This document shows, one piece after another, positions 17,547 through 27,007 of a stretch of 64,000 bases of DNA. Under the pieces are notes generated by a model. It saw only the letters and a program-made list of their open reading frames with translations, searched no databases and was not told where the DNA came from. The position numbers and the translations under genes were made by a program. Where the stretch lies: positions 1-64,000 of the forward strand of contig JAOUJZ010000001.1 in the NCBI GenBank assembly GCA_029882915.1, given 5' to 3'. Within the stretch, counting starts at the first letter, position 1; each line of letters opens with the position of its first letter. The stretch comes from Gammaproteobacteria bacterium. Its GTDB lineage: Bacteria; Pseudomonadota; Gammaproteobacteria; Nitrosococcales; Methylophagaceae.

Positions 17547-19262
17547 TTAATCTCTTTTATCTAATTGTTTTAACTTAAGATTTCGCATTCGATTGACTGT
17601 TGCAGCAAGTTCATACAGTCTCGGCATAGCAAGAGTTCCGGTAATATAAGGCGTGATAAAATCCAAGCCTTGCTGTTCAGCGTCAGTCAAGGCCTCACGC
17701 AAACCGACAACCATATCTAATGATGCTGAATCATCCTCACTGTTCAACTGATAAAAATATCGAATGAGATAACCAATCGCTGTGAGTTGAGCCTCATCGA
17801 CCAATTGTTCCACTTGAGAAACATTTATATCGTTCTGTCCATAACGTAATATTCGATTCTCAATAGCCTGTATTTTCTCTTTAGCGGCTTGATATTTTGG
17901 ACTTAGACAGGACGATTGAACTGAACGTATATTGCTGACGGCCACTGCAGGTAAATCGACATCGATTGGTACAGGATCATGTGCCAGCGCTTTTGCCGCA
18001 TCAGTCACATTCTTAGCGTAATAGTTGTCCATCATGATGACCGTTTCGGCCACACCAAAGAAATCTCCTGACCCTCCCATGACCAAAATAACGGATACGT
18101 CATTATTCCGTTTTAAATCCTGAACACGTTGCACTAAAGGAGTAATCGGTTCTTTATCCTTTGACACCAAGGCCTGCATCCGTTCATCGCGAATCATGAA
18201 ATTAGTTGCTGAAGTATCTTCATCAATAAGTAACATTTTTGTCCCTACTGACAGTGCTTCCATAATATTGGCAGCTTGTGAAGTGCTTCCACTGGCGTCT
18301 TGTGTCGTAAACTGATGTGTATCCTTACCCTGCGGCAAGTTACTGATAAAATAACTGATATCAACTTCAGTGATAGCTCGCCGATCTTCAGCTCGAATCT
18401 TAACCGCACTGGAAATTGTGACTACTTTTTCTCTACCATCCCCGGGGATATGGTCATATACGCCCCGTTCAAGGGCATGTAGCAAAGTTGATTTACCGTG
18501 AAACCCACCACCAACAATCAGGCTGATCCCTTCAGGTATCCCCATACCTCGTATCACTCCGCCGTGAGGTTGATTAAGTGTCACCACCAAAGTTTCCGGC
18601 GCTTTAAATAGCACAGCATCTGGTAGTGGCTTATCATCTATCCCACTCAATCTCGGCAAACAGGCTCCATCAGCAATAAATGCAACCAAATTGTGTTGAG
18701 ACAATTGTTGACGCAAAGCCTGCTGATCATCCACCGAGTTAACATGCCGTTTCACCTTATCTGGAGCAGATACCAACGGTTCAAGACCAGCAGCTATGAC
18801 AGCCGGTAATTCTTCAAACAACATGATGTTTGCCTGTTTCGCATTAACGGTACGCTTATCAGCTGGCAAGCCTATGCGAATACGAAGCTCAATATTGCCC
18901 TCATGGATCAATAATGCATTACGTTCTAACACCTCCTGTCCATACTGCACGATGGACATTTCACCACTCATACCATCGCCACGCCCACCTTTGACATGAT
19001 TATCAATCGCACGCATAAAGCTGCGTCCCAGAAAATCTTCCAGTGCTATTGTGCGACTACGTGTGTTAAACAGTGTGTCAGCAACGGCCGCTTTGTCTGC
19101 TTTAATAAATATGCGACAACGCGAAGGATCGGCAAAAGGATCTCCTTGCACATGATCGATTCGCAGTAAAAAATCGGGAAACTGATAATCACCTACAAGT
19201 TGCTTGTATGACTTGTAGCCATGGTTATCTATTGCATTAATGAGTTGTTTTAATTTATCCAT
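17547..19262 (-). CDS. predicted ABC-class ATPase (COG3044 family)
   Basis: The 571-residue soluble protein has a P-loop GGGFHGKSTLLHAL at about residue 250, the preceding VTLNQPHGG segment, a Walker B-like LLIDEDTSATNF and a conserved EDRRAITEVDIS block, all typical of the 'predicted ATPase of the ABC class' family. No transmembrane segments are present, so it is not a transporter subunit. Its cellular job is unknown. It is transcribed towards amrA, and I see no operon partners. Start choice (MDKLKQL) is the only good ATG. Confidence 0.85.
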   Translation of the reverse strand: MDKLKQLINAIDNHGYKSYKQLVGDYQFPDFLLRIDHVQGDPFADPSRCRIFIKADKAAVADTLFNTRSRTIALEDFLGRSFMRAIDNHVKGGRGDGMSGEMSIVQYGQEVLERNALLIHEGNIELRIRIGLPADKRTVNAKQANIMLFEELPAVIAAGLEPLVSAPDKVKRHVNSVDDQQALRQQLSQHNLVAFIADGACLPRLSGIDDKPLPDAVLFKAPETLVVTLNQPHGGVIRGMGIPEGISLIVGGGFHGKSTLLHALERGVYDHIPGDGREKVVTISSAVKIRAEDRRAITEVDISYFISNLPQGKDTHQFTTQDASGSTSQAANIMEALSVGTKMLLIDEDTSATNFMIRDERMQALVSKDKEPITPLVQRVQDLKRNNDVSVILVMGGSGDFFGVAETVIMMDNYYAKNVTDAAKALAHDPVPIDVDLPAVAVSNIRSVQSSCLSPKYQAAKEKIQAIENRILRYGQNDINVSQVEQLVDEAQLTAIGYLIRYFYQLNSEDDSASLDMVVGLREALTDAEQQGLDFITPYITGTLAMPRLYELAATVNRMRNLKLKQLDKRD

Positions 19263-19478
19263 GGCAACTCGAGCACCTCTGGTTAAATTCTCAGACTGAC
19301 GAAATCAGTATAAATCACCTAGTTCTATTTAGTTTAAATTTTGTGGAACAGTTAACGTTCATGAATGCTTGAAAAGAACTATAGATAGTATATGGTAGTA
19401 GTAACTTATCTCTTGAAAGAGCATGCTTATGAAGTTATTACTGAGGTATAAAACGATAAAGCATAGAGAATAATAACG

Positions 19479-20384
19479 ATGAGAGAAAAAAAGCCGCTTA
19501 TTCTATTTATTAGTGACTCGATGGAAAATATCGATTCTTTGGGTGCGCTTTTAGTTAAAGAGTACAATTTTACTGTCATAAAAAATGCATCAGAGATACT
19601 AAAAACCATCAGTGAAAAACTGCTTCCCGATATTATATTGCTTGATACCAGTATGCAGGAAAGTGACAGTTTCGATATTTGCCGACAACTTAATGAAGAT
19701 GATCTCACTAAAGATATTCCCATTATTTTTATTGCTGAGAAATCACACAATAGTGATGAAACAAAAGGCTTTGAAACTGGAGCTGTCGACTTCATAACCA
19801 TGCCTGTTAACCCTGTCGTAACCAAGGCTCGCATCCAGACACATATAAAGCTAAAACAACAACGAGATCTGCTTGCAACGCTAGCTGAAATAGATGGATT
19901 AACGGGTATTGCTAACAGGCGTCGATTTGATGAATTGCTAACGAAGGAATACAAACAAGCACTGCGAGAACATGAACCCATCGCATTACTTATGGTTGAT
20001 ATTGATGATTTTAAACCATTCAATGACCACTATGGGCATATGGCTGGGGACGCAACACTGAAACAGGTCGCTCACATCATTGATAAGACCTTGAACAGAC
20101 CTATGGACCTCGTGGCTCGTTATGGTGGCGAGGAATTTGTCTGTTTATTACCAAACACCGATATTGAAGGCATGACCCTGATTGCTAACTCTGTTTTAGA
20201 AGCCATACGTGCACTACGAATTCCCCATGAATTTGCTAGAGCCGCCGATATTCTAACCCTCAGCATAGGTGGCGCCTCTGTGATTCCGAAACATGGCGAT
20301 ACTCCCGAATCACTTGTCGTAATGGCAGATAAGCGACTTTATAAAGCTAAAGAAACTGGGCGTAACCGCTTTGTATTTGAATAA
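19479..20384 (+). CDS. receiver-GGDEF diguanylate cyclase with degenerate receiver
   Basis: The 301-residue protein has an N-terminal receiver (1-125) and a GGDEF domain (133-301). The active site is GGEEF (216-220), and an inhibitory RxxD site (207-210, RPMD) lies five residues before it, so it should make cyclic di-GMP under product inhibition. The receiver keeps acceptor D56 but lacks the usual lysine (M108 in TMPVNP) and the switch threonine (A86) and has only one acidic-pocket aspartate (D13), so normal phosphorylation control is doubtful. It lies alone, divergent from the ATPase gene by 216 bases. Confidence 0.93.
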   Translation: MREKKPLILFISDSMENIDSLGALLVKEYNFTVIKNASEILKTISEKLLPDIILLDTSMQESDSFDICRQLNEDDLTKDIPIIFIAEKSHNSDETKGFETGAVDFITMPVNPVVTKARIQTHIKLKQQRDLLATLAEIDGLTGIANRRRFDELLTKEYKQALREHEPIALLMVDIDDFKPFNDHYGHMAGDATLKQVAHIIDKTLNRPMDLVARYGGEEFVCLLPNTDIEGMTLIANSVLEAIRALRIPHEFARAADILTLSIGGASVIPKHGDTPESLVVMADKRLYKAKETGRNRFVFE

Positions 20385-20445
20385 AATAAGGTTTTTAAAA
20401 ACGAATTACATCTGATTTTATAATGTGCCATTAAAGGTACCTGAT

Positions 20446-22014
20446 ATGAATGACAATGACAGACAGTTTATCTCTTCACTGCTTCATCCTGAGGTCTATG
20501 AGCATGCTGTGGACAAGATTGAACTCGTCGAAACTCATATCTCATGGGTGATTCTAACCGGTCCTTTTGCGTACAAAATAAAAAAGCCCGTCAATCTTGG
20601 TTTCCTTGATTTTTCCACACTCGAAAAACGCCACTTTTATTGTAATGAGGAATTACGTTTAAATTCCAGACTGGCTCCGCAAATCTATCTTGATGTTGTT
20701 CCAATATCAGGAACAGAACAACACGCTAATTTCTCTGGCTCAGGTAGGATCATCGACTACGCCATCAAAATGGTGCAATTCCCACAAGAAATGCAACTGG
20801 ATCGTCTTCTGTCAGCTGAAGGTCTAAATATAGATCATATTGATGCCCTTGCTCTATGGATTGCAAACTTTCACCAACAAACAGATATTGCCAGCAAAAA
20901 TGATCACTATGGTGATCTAGAAAAGGTCTATCTACCCATTAAGGAAAACTTTATACAGCTTCGTCTGCTGGCTACTGAAAAACAAATCAGTAAACTCAAT
21001 GAAGTGGAACAGTGGAGCCAGAACTCATTTGACTCATTAAAACTGCTATTCGAACAACGAAAACAGGATGGTTTTATCCGAGAGTGTCATGGAGACCTGC
21101 ACCTGAGAAACCTGGTTTTCATTGATAATAAACCCGTTGCCTTTGACTGCATTGAGTTTGATCCTGAGCTTCGCTGGATAGATACCATTAATGATATTGC
21201 CTTTCTCATTATGGATTTACACAGTCTACAACAACCTGATTTAGCCCAACGATTATTCAATGCCTATCTCGAAATTACCGGTGATTACTCGGCAACTCAA
21301 CTCCTCCGATTTTATTTAGTCTATCGTGCATTGGTTCGGGCAAAAGTAGCTGCTATTAGTGCATCACAGGTAAACAACAACACACCAGAACAACAGAAAG
21401 ATCAGGGCGTTTGTAGTCGTTACCTTGAATTAGCCCAATCTTACCTGCAAACAAGAAAACCAATGTTAATTATCACATGTGGTATGTCCGCATCAGGAAA
21501 GACCACGCTGACACAACCATTACTTGAACAACTTCAGGCCATTCGAGTTCGTTCCGATGTTGAACGAAAACGTCTGTTTACGATAACGGGCAATGCAGAT
21601 AGCACTGCAAGCATTGATACTGGTCTTTATTCACCTGAAATAACACAACAAATCTATCACCATCTTGCTGAATTGGCTGAAGTTATCTTAAGTTCAGCGT
21701 ATCCAGTTATCATAGATGCTGCTTGTCTAAAGTATGAACAACGGGCTTTATTTCGTGACCTTGCGGCCAGACTAATTGTTCCTTTTGTTATTATTGAATT
21801 TACCGCCCGGCCCGACACATTGCGTCAACGCATTAATAGTCGACAAAAAGACATATCAGACGCTGACCAGTCCGTGCTTGAGCATCAACTGGCTAACTGG
21901 CAACCACTAGCTAAAAATGAGCTATCCGAAGTCATCACCATTGATACCGAATCTTCAACAGATCTAGACACTTTAATCACTAAACTAGCGTTGTATTACA
22001 AGGAACATCAATAG
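20446..22014 (+). CDS. aminoglycoside phosphotransferase-like/AAA kinase two-domain protein
   Basis: The N-terminal domain (about 1-310) is kinase-like, with the APH catalytic loop HGDLHLRN and metal-binding FDCIEFD. The C-terminal domain (about 340-520) is a P-loop kinase with [10 protein letters not shown]. This pair is a known conserved fusion (COG2187 plus COG0645) of unknown substrate; it is not evidence of antibiotic resistance. I prefer ATG 20446 (MNDNDRQF), behind AAAGG, to the GTG at 20425. The stop is 2 bases before ahcY, so it starts an operon with ahcY and pcm. Confidence 0.85.
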   Translation: MNDNDRQFISSLLHPEVYEHAVDKIELVETHISWVILTGPFAYKIKKPVNLGFLDFSTLEKRHFYCNEELRLNSRLAPQIYLDVVPISGTEQHANFSGSGRIIDYAIKMVQFPQEMQLDRLLSAEGLNIDHIDALALWIANFHQQTDIASKNDHYGDLEKVYLPIKENFIQLRLLATEKQISKLNEVEQWSQNSFDSLKLLFEQRKQDGFIRECHGDLHLRNLVFIDNKPVAFDCIEFDPELRWIDTINDIAFLIMDLHSLQQPDLAQRLFNAYLEITGDYSATQLLRFYLVYRALVRAKVAAISASQVNNNTPEQQKDQGVCSRYLELAQSYLQTRKPMLIITCGMSASGKTTLTQPLLEQLQAIRVRSDVERKRLFTITGNADSTASIDTGLYSPEITQQIYHHLAELAEVILSSAYPVIIDAACLKYEQRALFRDLAARLIVPFVIIEFTARPDTLRQRINSRQKDISDADQSVLEHQLANWQPLAKNELSEVITIDTESSTDLDTLITKLALYYKEHQ

Positions 22015-22016
22015 CC

Positions 22017-23282
22017 ATGAAAATGATTAAATCCGATATCAAGGATCATTCGCTCTCACAACAAGGTCGTGATCGTATTGAATGGGCTTTGCAGGAAATG
22101 CCTGTTCTACAACAACTTACAACACGTTTTAGCAAAGAACGTCCATTACAGGGCGTTCGCATGAGCTGCTGCCTTCACATCACTACCGAAACTGCCAATC
22201 TGGTACGAGCCCTTAAAGCCGCTGGTGCCGATGTCGTTCTTTGTGCCAGTAATCCACTCAGCACACAAGATGATGTTGCCGCTGCACTCGTTGAGCACCA
22301 TCAAATTCCTGTTTATGCTGTTTGTGGGGAATCTAACGAGCTTTACTATCAGCACATCAACGCTGCTCTGAATCACCGGCCAATGCTCACCATGGATGAT
22401 GGCGCTGATCTGGTTAGCGAAATTCATAAAAATCATCCTGAACTACTTCCTGAAATGATTGGTGGTACTGAAGAAACAACCACAGGTGTCATACGCCTAA
22501 GGGCGATGGCAAACGAAAATGCACTTAAATTCCCTATCATCGCTGTCAATGATGCCATGACTAAACACCTGTTTGATAATCGTTACGGTACAGGTCAAAG
22601 TACTCTGGATGGTATTATTCGTGCCACTAATATACTGCTTGCTGGCAAAACATTTACTGTTGTTGGTTACGGCTGGTGTGGTCGAGGTATCGCGATGCGA
22701 GCCAAAGGTCATGGAGCACAGGTCATAGTTACTGAGGTTAATCCTTTACGGGCTCTAGAAGCTAGTATGGACGGATATCAGGTTATGCCATTGACTGAAG
22801 CTGCAGCTCAATCAGATTTTATTGTGACTGCGACCGGTGACAAAAATGTGATCGACAAAAGGCACATGGATGTAATGAAAGATGGTTGTGTCATGTCTAA
22901 TTCAGGTCATTTCAACGTGGAGATCAATATTCCGGCTCTACAGGCAATGAGTATTAGCAAACATCAGCCTCGCCCTTCGGTTGAGCAATATACTCTCACA
23001 GATGGTCGAAAACTGTGCTTACTTGCACAGGGTCGTCTGGTTAACCTGGCTGCTGCTGAAGGCCACCCTTCTACAGTTATGGACATGAGTTTCGCCAATC
23101 AGATCCTGTCAGCAATCTATCTGGTTAAGACTACCGACAAATTGGCCAATACTGTTCACAATGTGCCCACTGAGATAGATCAGGAAATTGCTAGCCTGAA
23201 ACTGGCTACAATGAATATTCAAATTGACACACTAACTCAAGAGCAGAGTCATTATCTTTCATCTTGGCAAGAAGGAACCTGA
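22017..23282 (+). CDS. ahcY: S-adenosylhomocysteine hydrolase, short archaeal/Thermotoga-like form
   Basis: This 421-residue enzyme cleaves S-adenosylhomocysteine to adenosine and homocysteine, removing the inhibitor made by all SAM methyltransferases. Conserved blocks are [13 protein letters not shown], the [16 protein letters not shown] substrate region and the NAD-binding [17 protein letters not shown]. It ends [11 protein letters not shown], with none of the C-terminal KPDHYRY tail whose Lys and Tyr contact NAD of the neighbouring subunit in the human-type enzyme. Both the tail and overall block spelling resemble archaeal and Thermotoga enzymes. It lies between the two-domain kinase and pcm; pcm makes its substrate. 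Confidence 0.93.
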   Translation: MKMIKSDIKDHSLSQQGRDRIEWALQEMPVLQQLTTRFSKERPLQGVRMSCCLHITTETANLVRALKAAGADVVLCASNPLSTQDDVAAALVEHHQIPVYAVCGESNELYYQHINAALNHRPMLTMDDGADLVSEIHKNHPELLPEMIGGTEETTTGVIRLRAMANENALKFPIIAVNDAMTKHLFDNRYGTGQSTLDGIIRATNILLAGKTFTVVGYGWCGRGIAMRAKGHGAQVIVTEVNPLRALEASMDGYQVMPLTEAAAQSDFIVTATGDKNVIDKRHMDVMKDGCVMSNSGHFNVEINIPALQAMSISKHQPRPSVEQYTLTDGRKLCLLAQGRLVNLAAAEGHPSTVMDMSFANQILSAIYLVKTTDKLANTVHNVPTEIDQEIASLKLATMNIQIDTLTQEQSHYLSSWQEGT

Positions 23283-23304
23283 ACAGTCGTTTACGAGATA
23301 ACTC

Positions 23305-23973
23305 ATGAGTAAAAATATCAAAGAGATGATTGCCGATATTGAAGGTGAAGTTTTGCTGACACGTGGGTTTATCGGTAAAGACCAACTCAGTGCCAAAGTG
23401 ATGGCCGCGATGGCTACTGTGCCGCGTGACAAATTTGTACCGCCTGAATTACAAGCATTGGCTTTTTCGAATGGCCCATTGATGATCGGTCATGGTCAGA
23501 CCATTTCACAACCGTACATTGTTGCACTGATGACTGATCTTCTTGAACTCACAAAAGAGTCTACGGTATTGGAAATTGGTACCGGCTCTGGCTATCAAAC
23601 CGCCGTATTGTCGCTACTAGCAAAAAAGGTCTATTCAGTAGAACTCATCTCGGCACTAGCAGAAGCCGCAAAAGAGCGCTTACAAAATCTGAATTTCACC
23701 AATATTGAGACTCATATCGGTAACGGTTACGAAGGCTGGTTAGAACATGCTCCTTATGATGCCATCATTGTTACCGCTGCTGCTGCCTATATTCCACCAG
23801 CACTCACCGAGCAACTTAAATCTGGAGGAAAAATGGTGATACCTGTAGGCCTTCCTAATATGTATCAGGAGTTGTTGCTCATCACAAAGGATCAACAGAA
23901 TACGATTACCACTAGAAGTATCCTCGGAGTGGCGTTTGTTCCATTGGTGCAGCAAGCACCAATGGACGCTTAA
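23305..23973 (+). CDS. pcm: protein-L-isoaspartate O-methyltransferase
   Basis: The 222-residue protein carries family blocks VPRDKFVPPELQALAF, GHGQTISQPYIVALM and the SAM-binding motif I VLEIGTGSGYQTAVLS. It methylates isoaspartyl residues of aged proteins so they can revert. The product S-adenosylhomocysteine is degraded by the AhcY encoded 22 bases upstream. The last eight codons sit in a perfect inverted repeat that may act as a terminator or mRNA-end structure. Confidence 0.95.
   Translation: MSKNIKEMIADIEGEVLLTRGFIGKDQLSAKVMAAMATVPRDKFVPPELQALAFSNGPLMIGHGQTISQPYIVALMTDLLELTKESTVLEIGTGSGYQTAVLSLLAKKVYSVELISALAEAAKERLQNLNFTNIETHIGNGYEGWLEHAPYDAIIVTAAAAYIPPALTEQLKSGGKMVIPVGLPNMYQELLLITKDQQNTITTRSILGVAFVPLVQQAPMDA
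23941..23965. repeat. perfect 10-bp inverted repeat over the end of pcm
   Basis: CCATTGGTGC and GCACCAATGG flank a 5-base loop. The hairpin is entirely inside the pcm coding region, ending eight bases before its stop codon. No T tract follows on either strand, so it is not a standard intrinsic terminator, but it separates two convergent genes. Confidence 0.6.
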
Positions 23974-23986
23974 CTCGCTTAATAAT

Positions 23987-24433
23987 TTAATGAGTCAGGT
24001 ATTTTGGAAGATGACTTCTTATCTCTTCTACCGGGTGTTGCGTAAGATTTTTATCTAACTCAAAAATAATGCATTCACTCGTTTCTTTAGTCATCTGCTT
24101 GCGTAGCTCGCCCAGAAAAGCGGGTGCAGCAACAAGCAGTAATCTCCTCAACTTATTGGCTTTACGAGCATCATCCAGATACCCTCCTACTCGCTTGGCA
24201 AAATCAATGACTTGCTGTTGCTTTGGTTCTGTTTCATTTTGATAGGAATGGCCGCCTGCATTTCCACCCTGCCCAGAATCTTTGCCTGGCAAATCACTGA
24301 CCAAATTCTGTTCGTGCAATCTACCCTCTGGATGTGCCATGGTCTCTATTTCTTGTAAAGGCGCAATGGCGGAATCTGCTGTAAAAACACGTGCACGACT
24401 ACTATCAGCAACCACAATCATCGTTGATTTCAT
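23987..24433 (-). CDS. host attachment protein family member
   Basis: The 148-residue protein fits the family described as 'required for attachment to host cells' (COG5622): N-terminal WVVVADSSRARVF-like strand (here MIVVADSSRARVFTAD), a central segment GRLHEQNLVSDLPGKDSGQGG, and the C-terminal VVAAPAFLGELRKQM-like block. The name derives from an Agrobacterium-related protein; the molecular function is not known, and in a free-living bacterium the attachment label should be treated with caution. It converges with pcm. The 286 bases upstream (24434-24719) show no gene. Confidence 0.8.
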   Translation of the reverse strand: MKSTMIVVADSSRARVFTADSAIAPLQEIETMAHPEGRLHEQNLVSDLPGKDSGQGGNAGGHSYQNETEPKQQQVIDFAKRVGGYLDDARKANKLRRLLLVAAPAFLGELRKQMTKETSECIIFELDKNLTQHPVEEIRSHLPKYLTH

Positions 24434-24719
24434 AATTCAGGCCTCCAATGGTTCAACATTATGAACAATAATGCTGAAGATAAAAAACGGTTTATTTTGT
24501 CACCACAAGTTATCTGTTTTCACCAAACTACCACCAAGCTTGCATAGGTGTCTATAGCTGTTTACTCACGATCCACAAACAATAAAAGTAATCTTGTCGA
24601 TCATCAAGATAAGGTCATATTTACGTGGTGATAGTGCGTGTTTTCGTCTAAACTGAAAGATATATGGTGATGAGATAGCATTAAAAAGTTGTTTTTAAAC
24701 ATCATGGAGAATCTATAAA

Positions 24720-25301
24720 ATGTCTGTTTTTATGACTAGAAGTCTATTTTTTGGGCTGACACTGCTACTAGGTGCATGCAGTGGTCCTTTACCAAAAGGG
24801 ACAGATACAATTAAATCGCCATGGGATAGTTTTGAACAAGCTAAAAACTCATACGACAATATTATTTTGCGTGAAACAACCACATCTCAGTTGCAAGAAT
24901 TGGGATTCAATCCTTATAAGACACCCAATGTGAGAATTTTGTCTTATCTGGATATTATTCGAAAATTCAGTCCTAATGACTCTGTGAAATCTGAAGATTT
25001 GCCACCAAGTGTACGCACCTGTTTAGCATCACGTGAAGCTTGCCTTGCCTATGAAGCAACTCCCGGAGTCTACACTAGCACTCGTGTTGGTAATGTACTT
25101 TTAGACTTATTAAATTTTAAGCGTAAAAGCATCCAAACTGGCTGGTTTTTCAATGCCCTGATTGTTATTCATCATGATGTTGTTGTCTACAAAATTTGGA
25201 GTGGCACACCCATTATTGACTCCGAAAAAACTCGTAATAATCCTCTGGGGCCGATTCAAGAACCTGTAGGCTCCATCATGAAAGATGCTGCGGGGATATA
25301 A
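24720..25301 (+). CDS. putative lipoprotein of unknown function
   Basis: The 193-residue protein has a signal peptide with lipobox LLGAC (lipidated Cys20), so it should be anchored in the inner or outer membrane. The mature part contains a recognisable block TTTSQLQELGFNPYKTPNVRIL and two cysteines in VRTCLASREACLAY that could form a disulfide. I cannot assign a function. A GGAGA lies ten bases before the ATG. It appears to be a single-gene unit. Confidence 0.75.
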   Translation: MSVFMTRSLFFGLTLLLGACSGPLPKGTDTIKSPWDSFEQAKNSYDNIILRETTTSQLQELGFNPYKTPNVRILSYLDIIRKFSPNDSVKSEDLPPSVRTCLASREACLAYEATPGVYTSTRVGNVLLDLLNFKRKSIQTGWFFNALIVIHHDVVVYKIWSGTPIIDSEKTRNNPLGPIQEPVGSIMKDAAGI

Positions 25302-25366
25302 AAGCCTGACTGAAGTTAACTCTCTAGACAGTCGATTTCTATTTATTTATCAATGAGACTCTACCG

Positions 25367-25891
25367 CTAACAAATTGGGTGTTGAAGTTGTAACTCCGCA
25401 TAATTATTTTTATGTACCATTTCCAACCTCAGAATATCGCCATTATCAAAATACTGGAGCGGCTTGCTCACCTCTTCTATCCATTTTGTTGCAGCATCAA
25501 CAGCAACATTCTGACCTTGCTCACCGGCATTCCAGTGCATATAAACTTCATGACTTTCTTTTTCCGCAATTGCTTGCTGCTCTATTGGCTCAGGTATGAG
25601 AATGTACGAGCTGAATATTTCTAACAATCCCGGTGTTTCTGAACTATTCTCCAAAGAAACATCCCAGCCACGGACGAGTCCATGAGTGCTGTTACCCTTC
25701 TCAATACTGAAGCCATAAAGCGATAAAACACCATCCTCAACTGCTGGCAACATAGTGAGTGACGCCTGAACGGCTTTGATAATCCCAGCCTCCTTATCAC
25801 CTACCTCAGGCAGTGATAAAAACCAGTTTCCAAGCTTGATTGCCGCATCAACAATCCGCTGTTCTTGTTTTGAAATGATGATATTGTCCAT
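25367..25891 (-). CDS. hypothetical protein, unrecognised
   Basis: The 174-residue soluble, acidic protein has no signal peptide, membrane helix or familiar motif. It looks like two short alpha-beta units (residues 1-60 helical, 60-174 mixed). Uninterrupted length, codon use like neighbours and its isolated position between a convergent lipoprotein gene and tmRNA support a real gene. Function unknown. Confidence 0.6.
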   Translation of the reverse strand: MDNIIISKQEQRIVDAAIKLGNWFLSLPEVGDKEAGIIKAVQASLTMLPAVEDGVLSLYGFSIEKGNSTHGLVRGWDVSLENSSETPGLLEIFSSYILIPEPIEQQAIAEKESHEVYMHWNAGEQGQNVAVDAATKWIEEVSKPLQYFDNGDILRLEMVHKNNYAELQLQHPIC

Positions 25892-25962
25892 GATGGTTGA
25901 CCCCGGGTCTTTAAAAACAAAATTATCAATTTAATCTATGTGATGATATCGCCAAAAACAAA

Positions 25963-25986
25963 AAACCCCGCATTATAGCGAGGTTT
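25963..25986 (-). terminator. intrinsic terminator of tmRNA
   Basis: On the minus strand, AAACCTCGC and GCGGGGTTT form a stem (one G-U wobble) around TATAAT, followed by TTTTTGTTTTTGG. It lies 35 bases beyond the tmRNA 3' CCA. Confidence 0.85.
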
Positions 25987-26020
25987 CATGGTCTTTCTTG
26001 GTCTACGATGGACCGGTAAA

Positions 26021-26378
26021 TGGTGGAGGCGGCGGGAATCGAACCCGCGTCCGCAAATCCTCCGCTTTCAGCTCTACATGCTTATTCCATCTATTATTTT
26101 AACTACCAGCTACCCAATGGACAGGGAAAACAGTTAGCGATCTTGTTTAAGTTTTAATCTATCGGCACCAAGCATGCTTCAAGACGATCTTATGAGAATC
26201 GACCCCTGAAATCTGAACGCATAAGCACGGCTTCAGTCAGAGGCTAGCAAGCCTAAGCTGCTAGAGAGTAGTTGTTATCGTTTGCAACTATATTTTGTCA
26301 GTCTGTTTTACGAGAAGAACCGACATACTCGGCATGCACCTTAAGTTTTGTAACCCACGTCGAAGCCAGGTCGCCCCC
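26021..26378 (-). ncRNA. ssrA: transfer-messenger RNA
   Basis: The 5' end GGGGGCGACCTGGCTTCGACG and the 3' end with T arm GGGTTCGATTCCCGCC and CCA make the tRNA-like domain with a 7-bp acceptor stem. The resume codon GCA at 26285 opens a tag reading frame to TAG at 26253-26255, giving the tag ANDNNYSLAA, a typical degradation tag ending LAA. tmRNA rescues stalled ribosomes and adds this tag for proteolysis. Its protein partner smpB lies 53 bases upstream on the same strand. Confidence 0.96.
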
Positions 26379-26431
26379 AAAGTACTAATGAGACAGTATA
26401 GATGAGCGTTAGTTTCACTGCTAGAAAAGAA

Positions 26432-26920
26432 TTATTTATTCCTGAAAATACGTGCTTTTTCTTTCGCCCAGTCCCGATCTTTTTCTGTCGCACGTTTATC
26501 GTGGTGCTGTTTACCTTTAGCTAAAGCAATCTCCAGCTTTGCCTTACCCTTCTTCCAATACATGGCAACAGGGACAATAGTATAGCCTTTACGATCAACC
26601 GCACCAATAAGCCTGTTCAGTTCTAAACGGTGCAATAACAGCTTTCGACGACGGATATTGTCAGGATGAATGTGCGTTGATGCGGAAAGCATGGGAGAGA
26701 TATGCGCACCATGTAACCATGCCTCACCATTGTGAATCACAATATAACTTTCGTTCAATTGCAGACGTCCATCGCGCAGGCTTTTAACTTCCCACCCTTC
26801 CAGTACAATGCCCGACTCAAATTTGTCTTCAAGAAAGTAGTCATGTCTAGCCCGACGATTTTGTGCGATCGTACTGCTAGTATTTGTCTTTTTTTTGTTT
26901 TTTTTCGTTGCCATTCGCAT
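26432..26920 (-). CDS. smpB: SsrA-binding protein
   Basis: The protein of about 160 residues has the SmpB core: [29 protein letters not shown], then GAHISP and the basic C-terminal tail [24 protein letters not shown] that enters the empty mRNA channel. It binds tmRNA and brings it to stalled ribosomes. Two ATGs six bases apart (26920, 26914) are possible, without a strong Shine-Dalgarno. The lysine-rich N-terminus is normal. Gene order smpB-ssrA is common. Confidence 0.95.
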   Translation of the reverse strand: MRMATKKNKKKTNTSSTIAQNRRARHDYFLEDKFESGIVLEGWEVKSLRDGRLQLNESYIVIHNGEAWLHGAHISPMLSASTHIHPDNIRRRKLLLHRLELNRLIGAVDRKGYTIVPVAMYWKKGKAKLEIALAKGKQHHDKRATEKDRDWAKEKARIFRNK

Positions 26921-27007
26921 ATTATATAGTGCTATTTAGCTTAATAGCTTGAGCATTTGGTTAAAATCCAACAAAATCTAGTTTCATTTGATTACTTCGG
27001 GAAAATT

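Noticed and set aside
20446-22014. Aminoglycoside resistance gene
   Set aside because: Although the first domain has the APH catalytic loop, it is fused to a P-loop kinase in a conserved housekeeping-type family; resistance is not supported.
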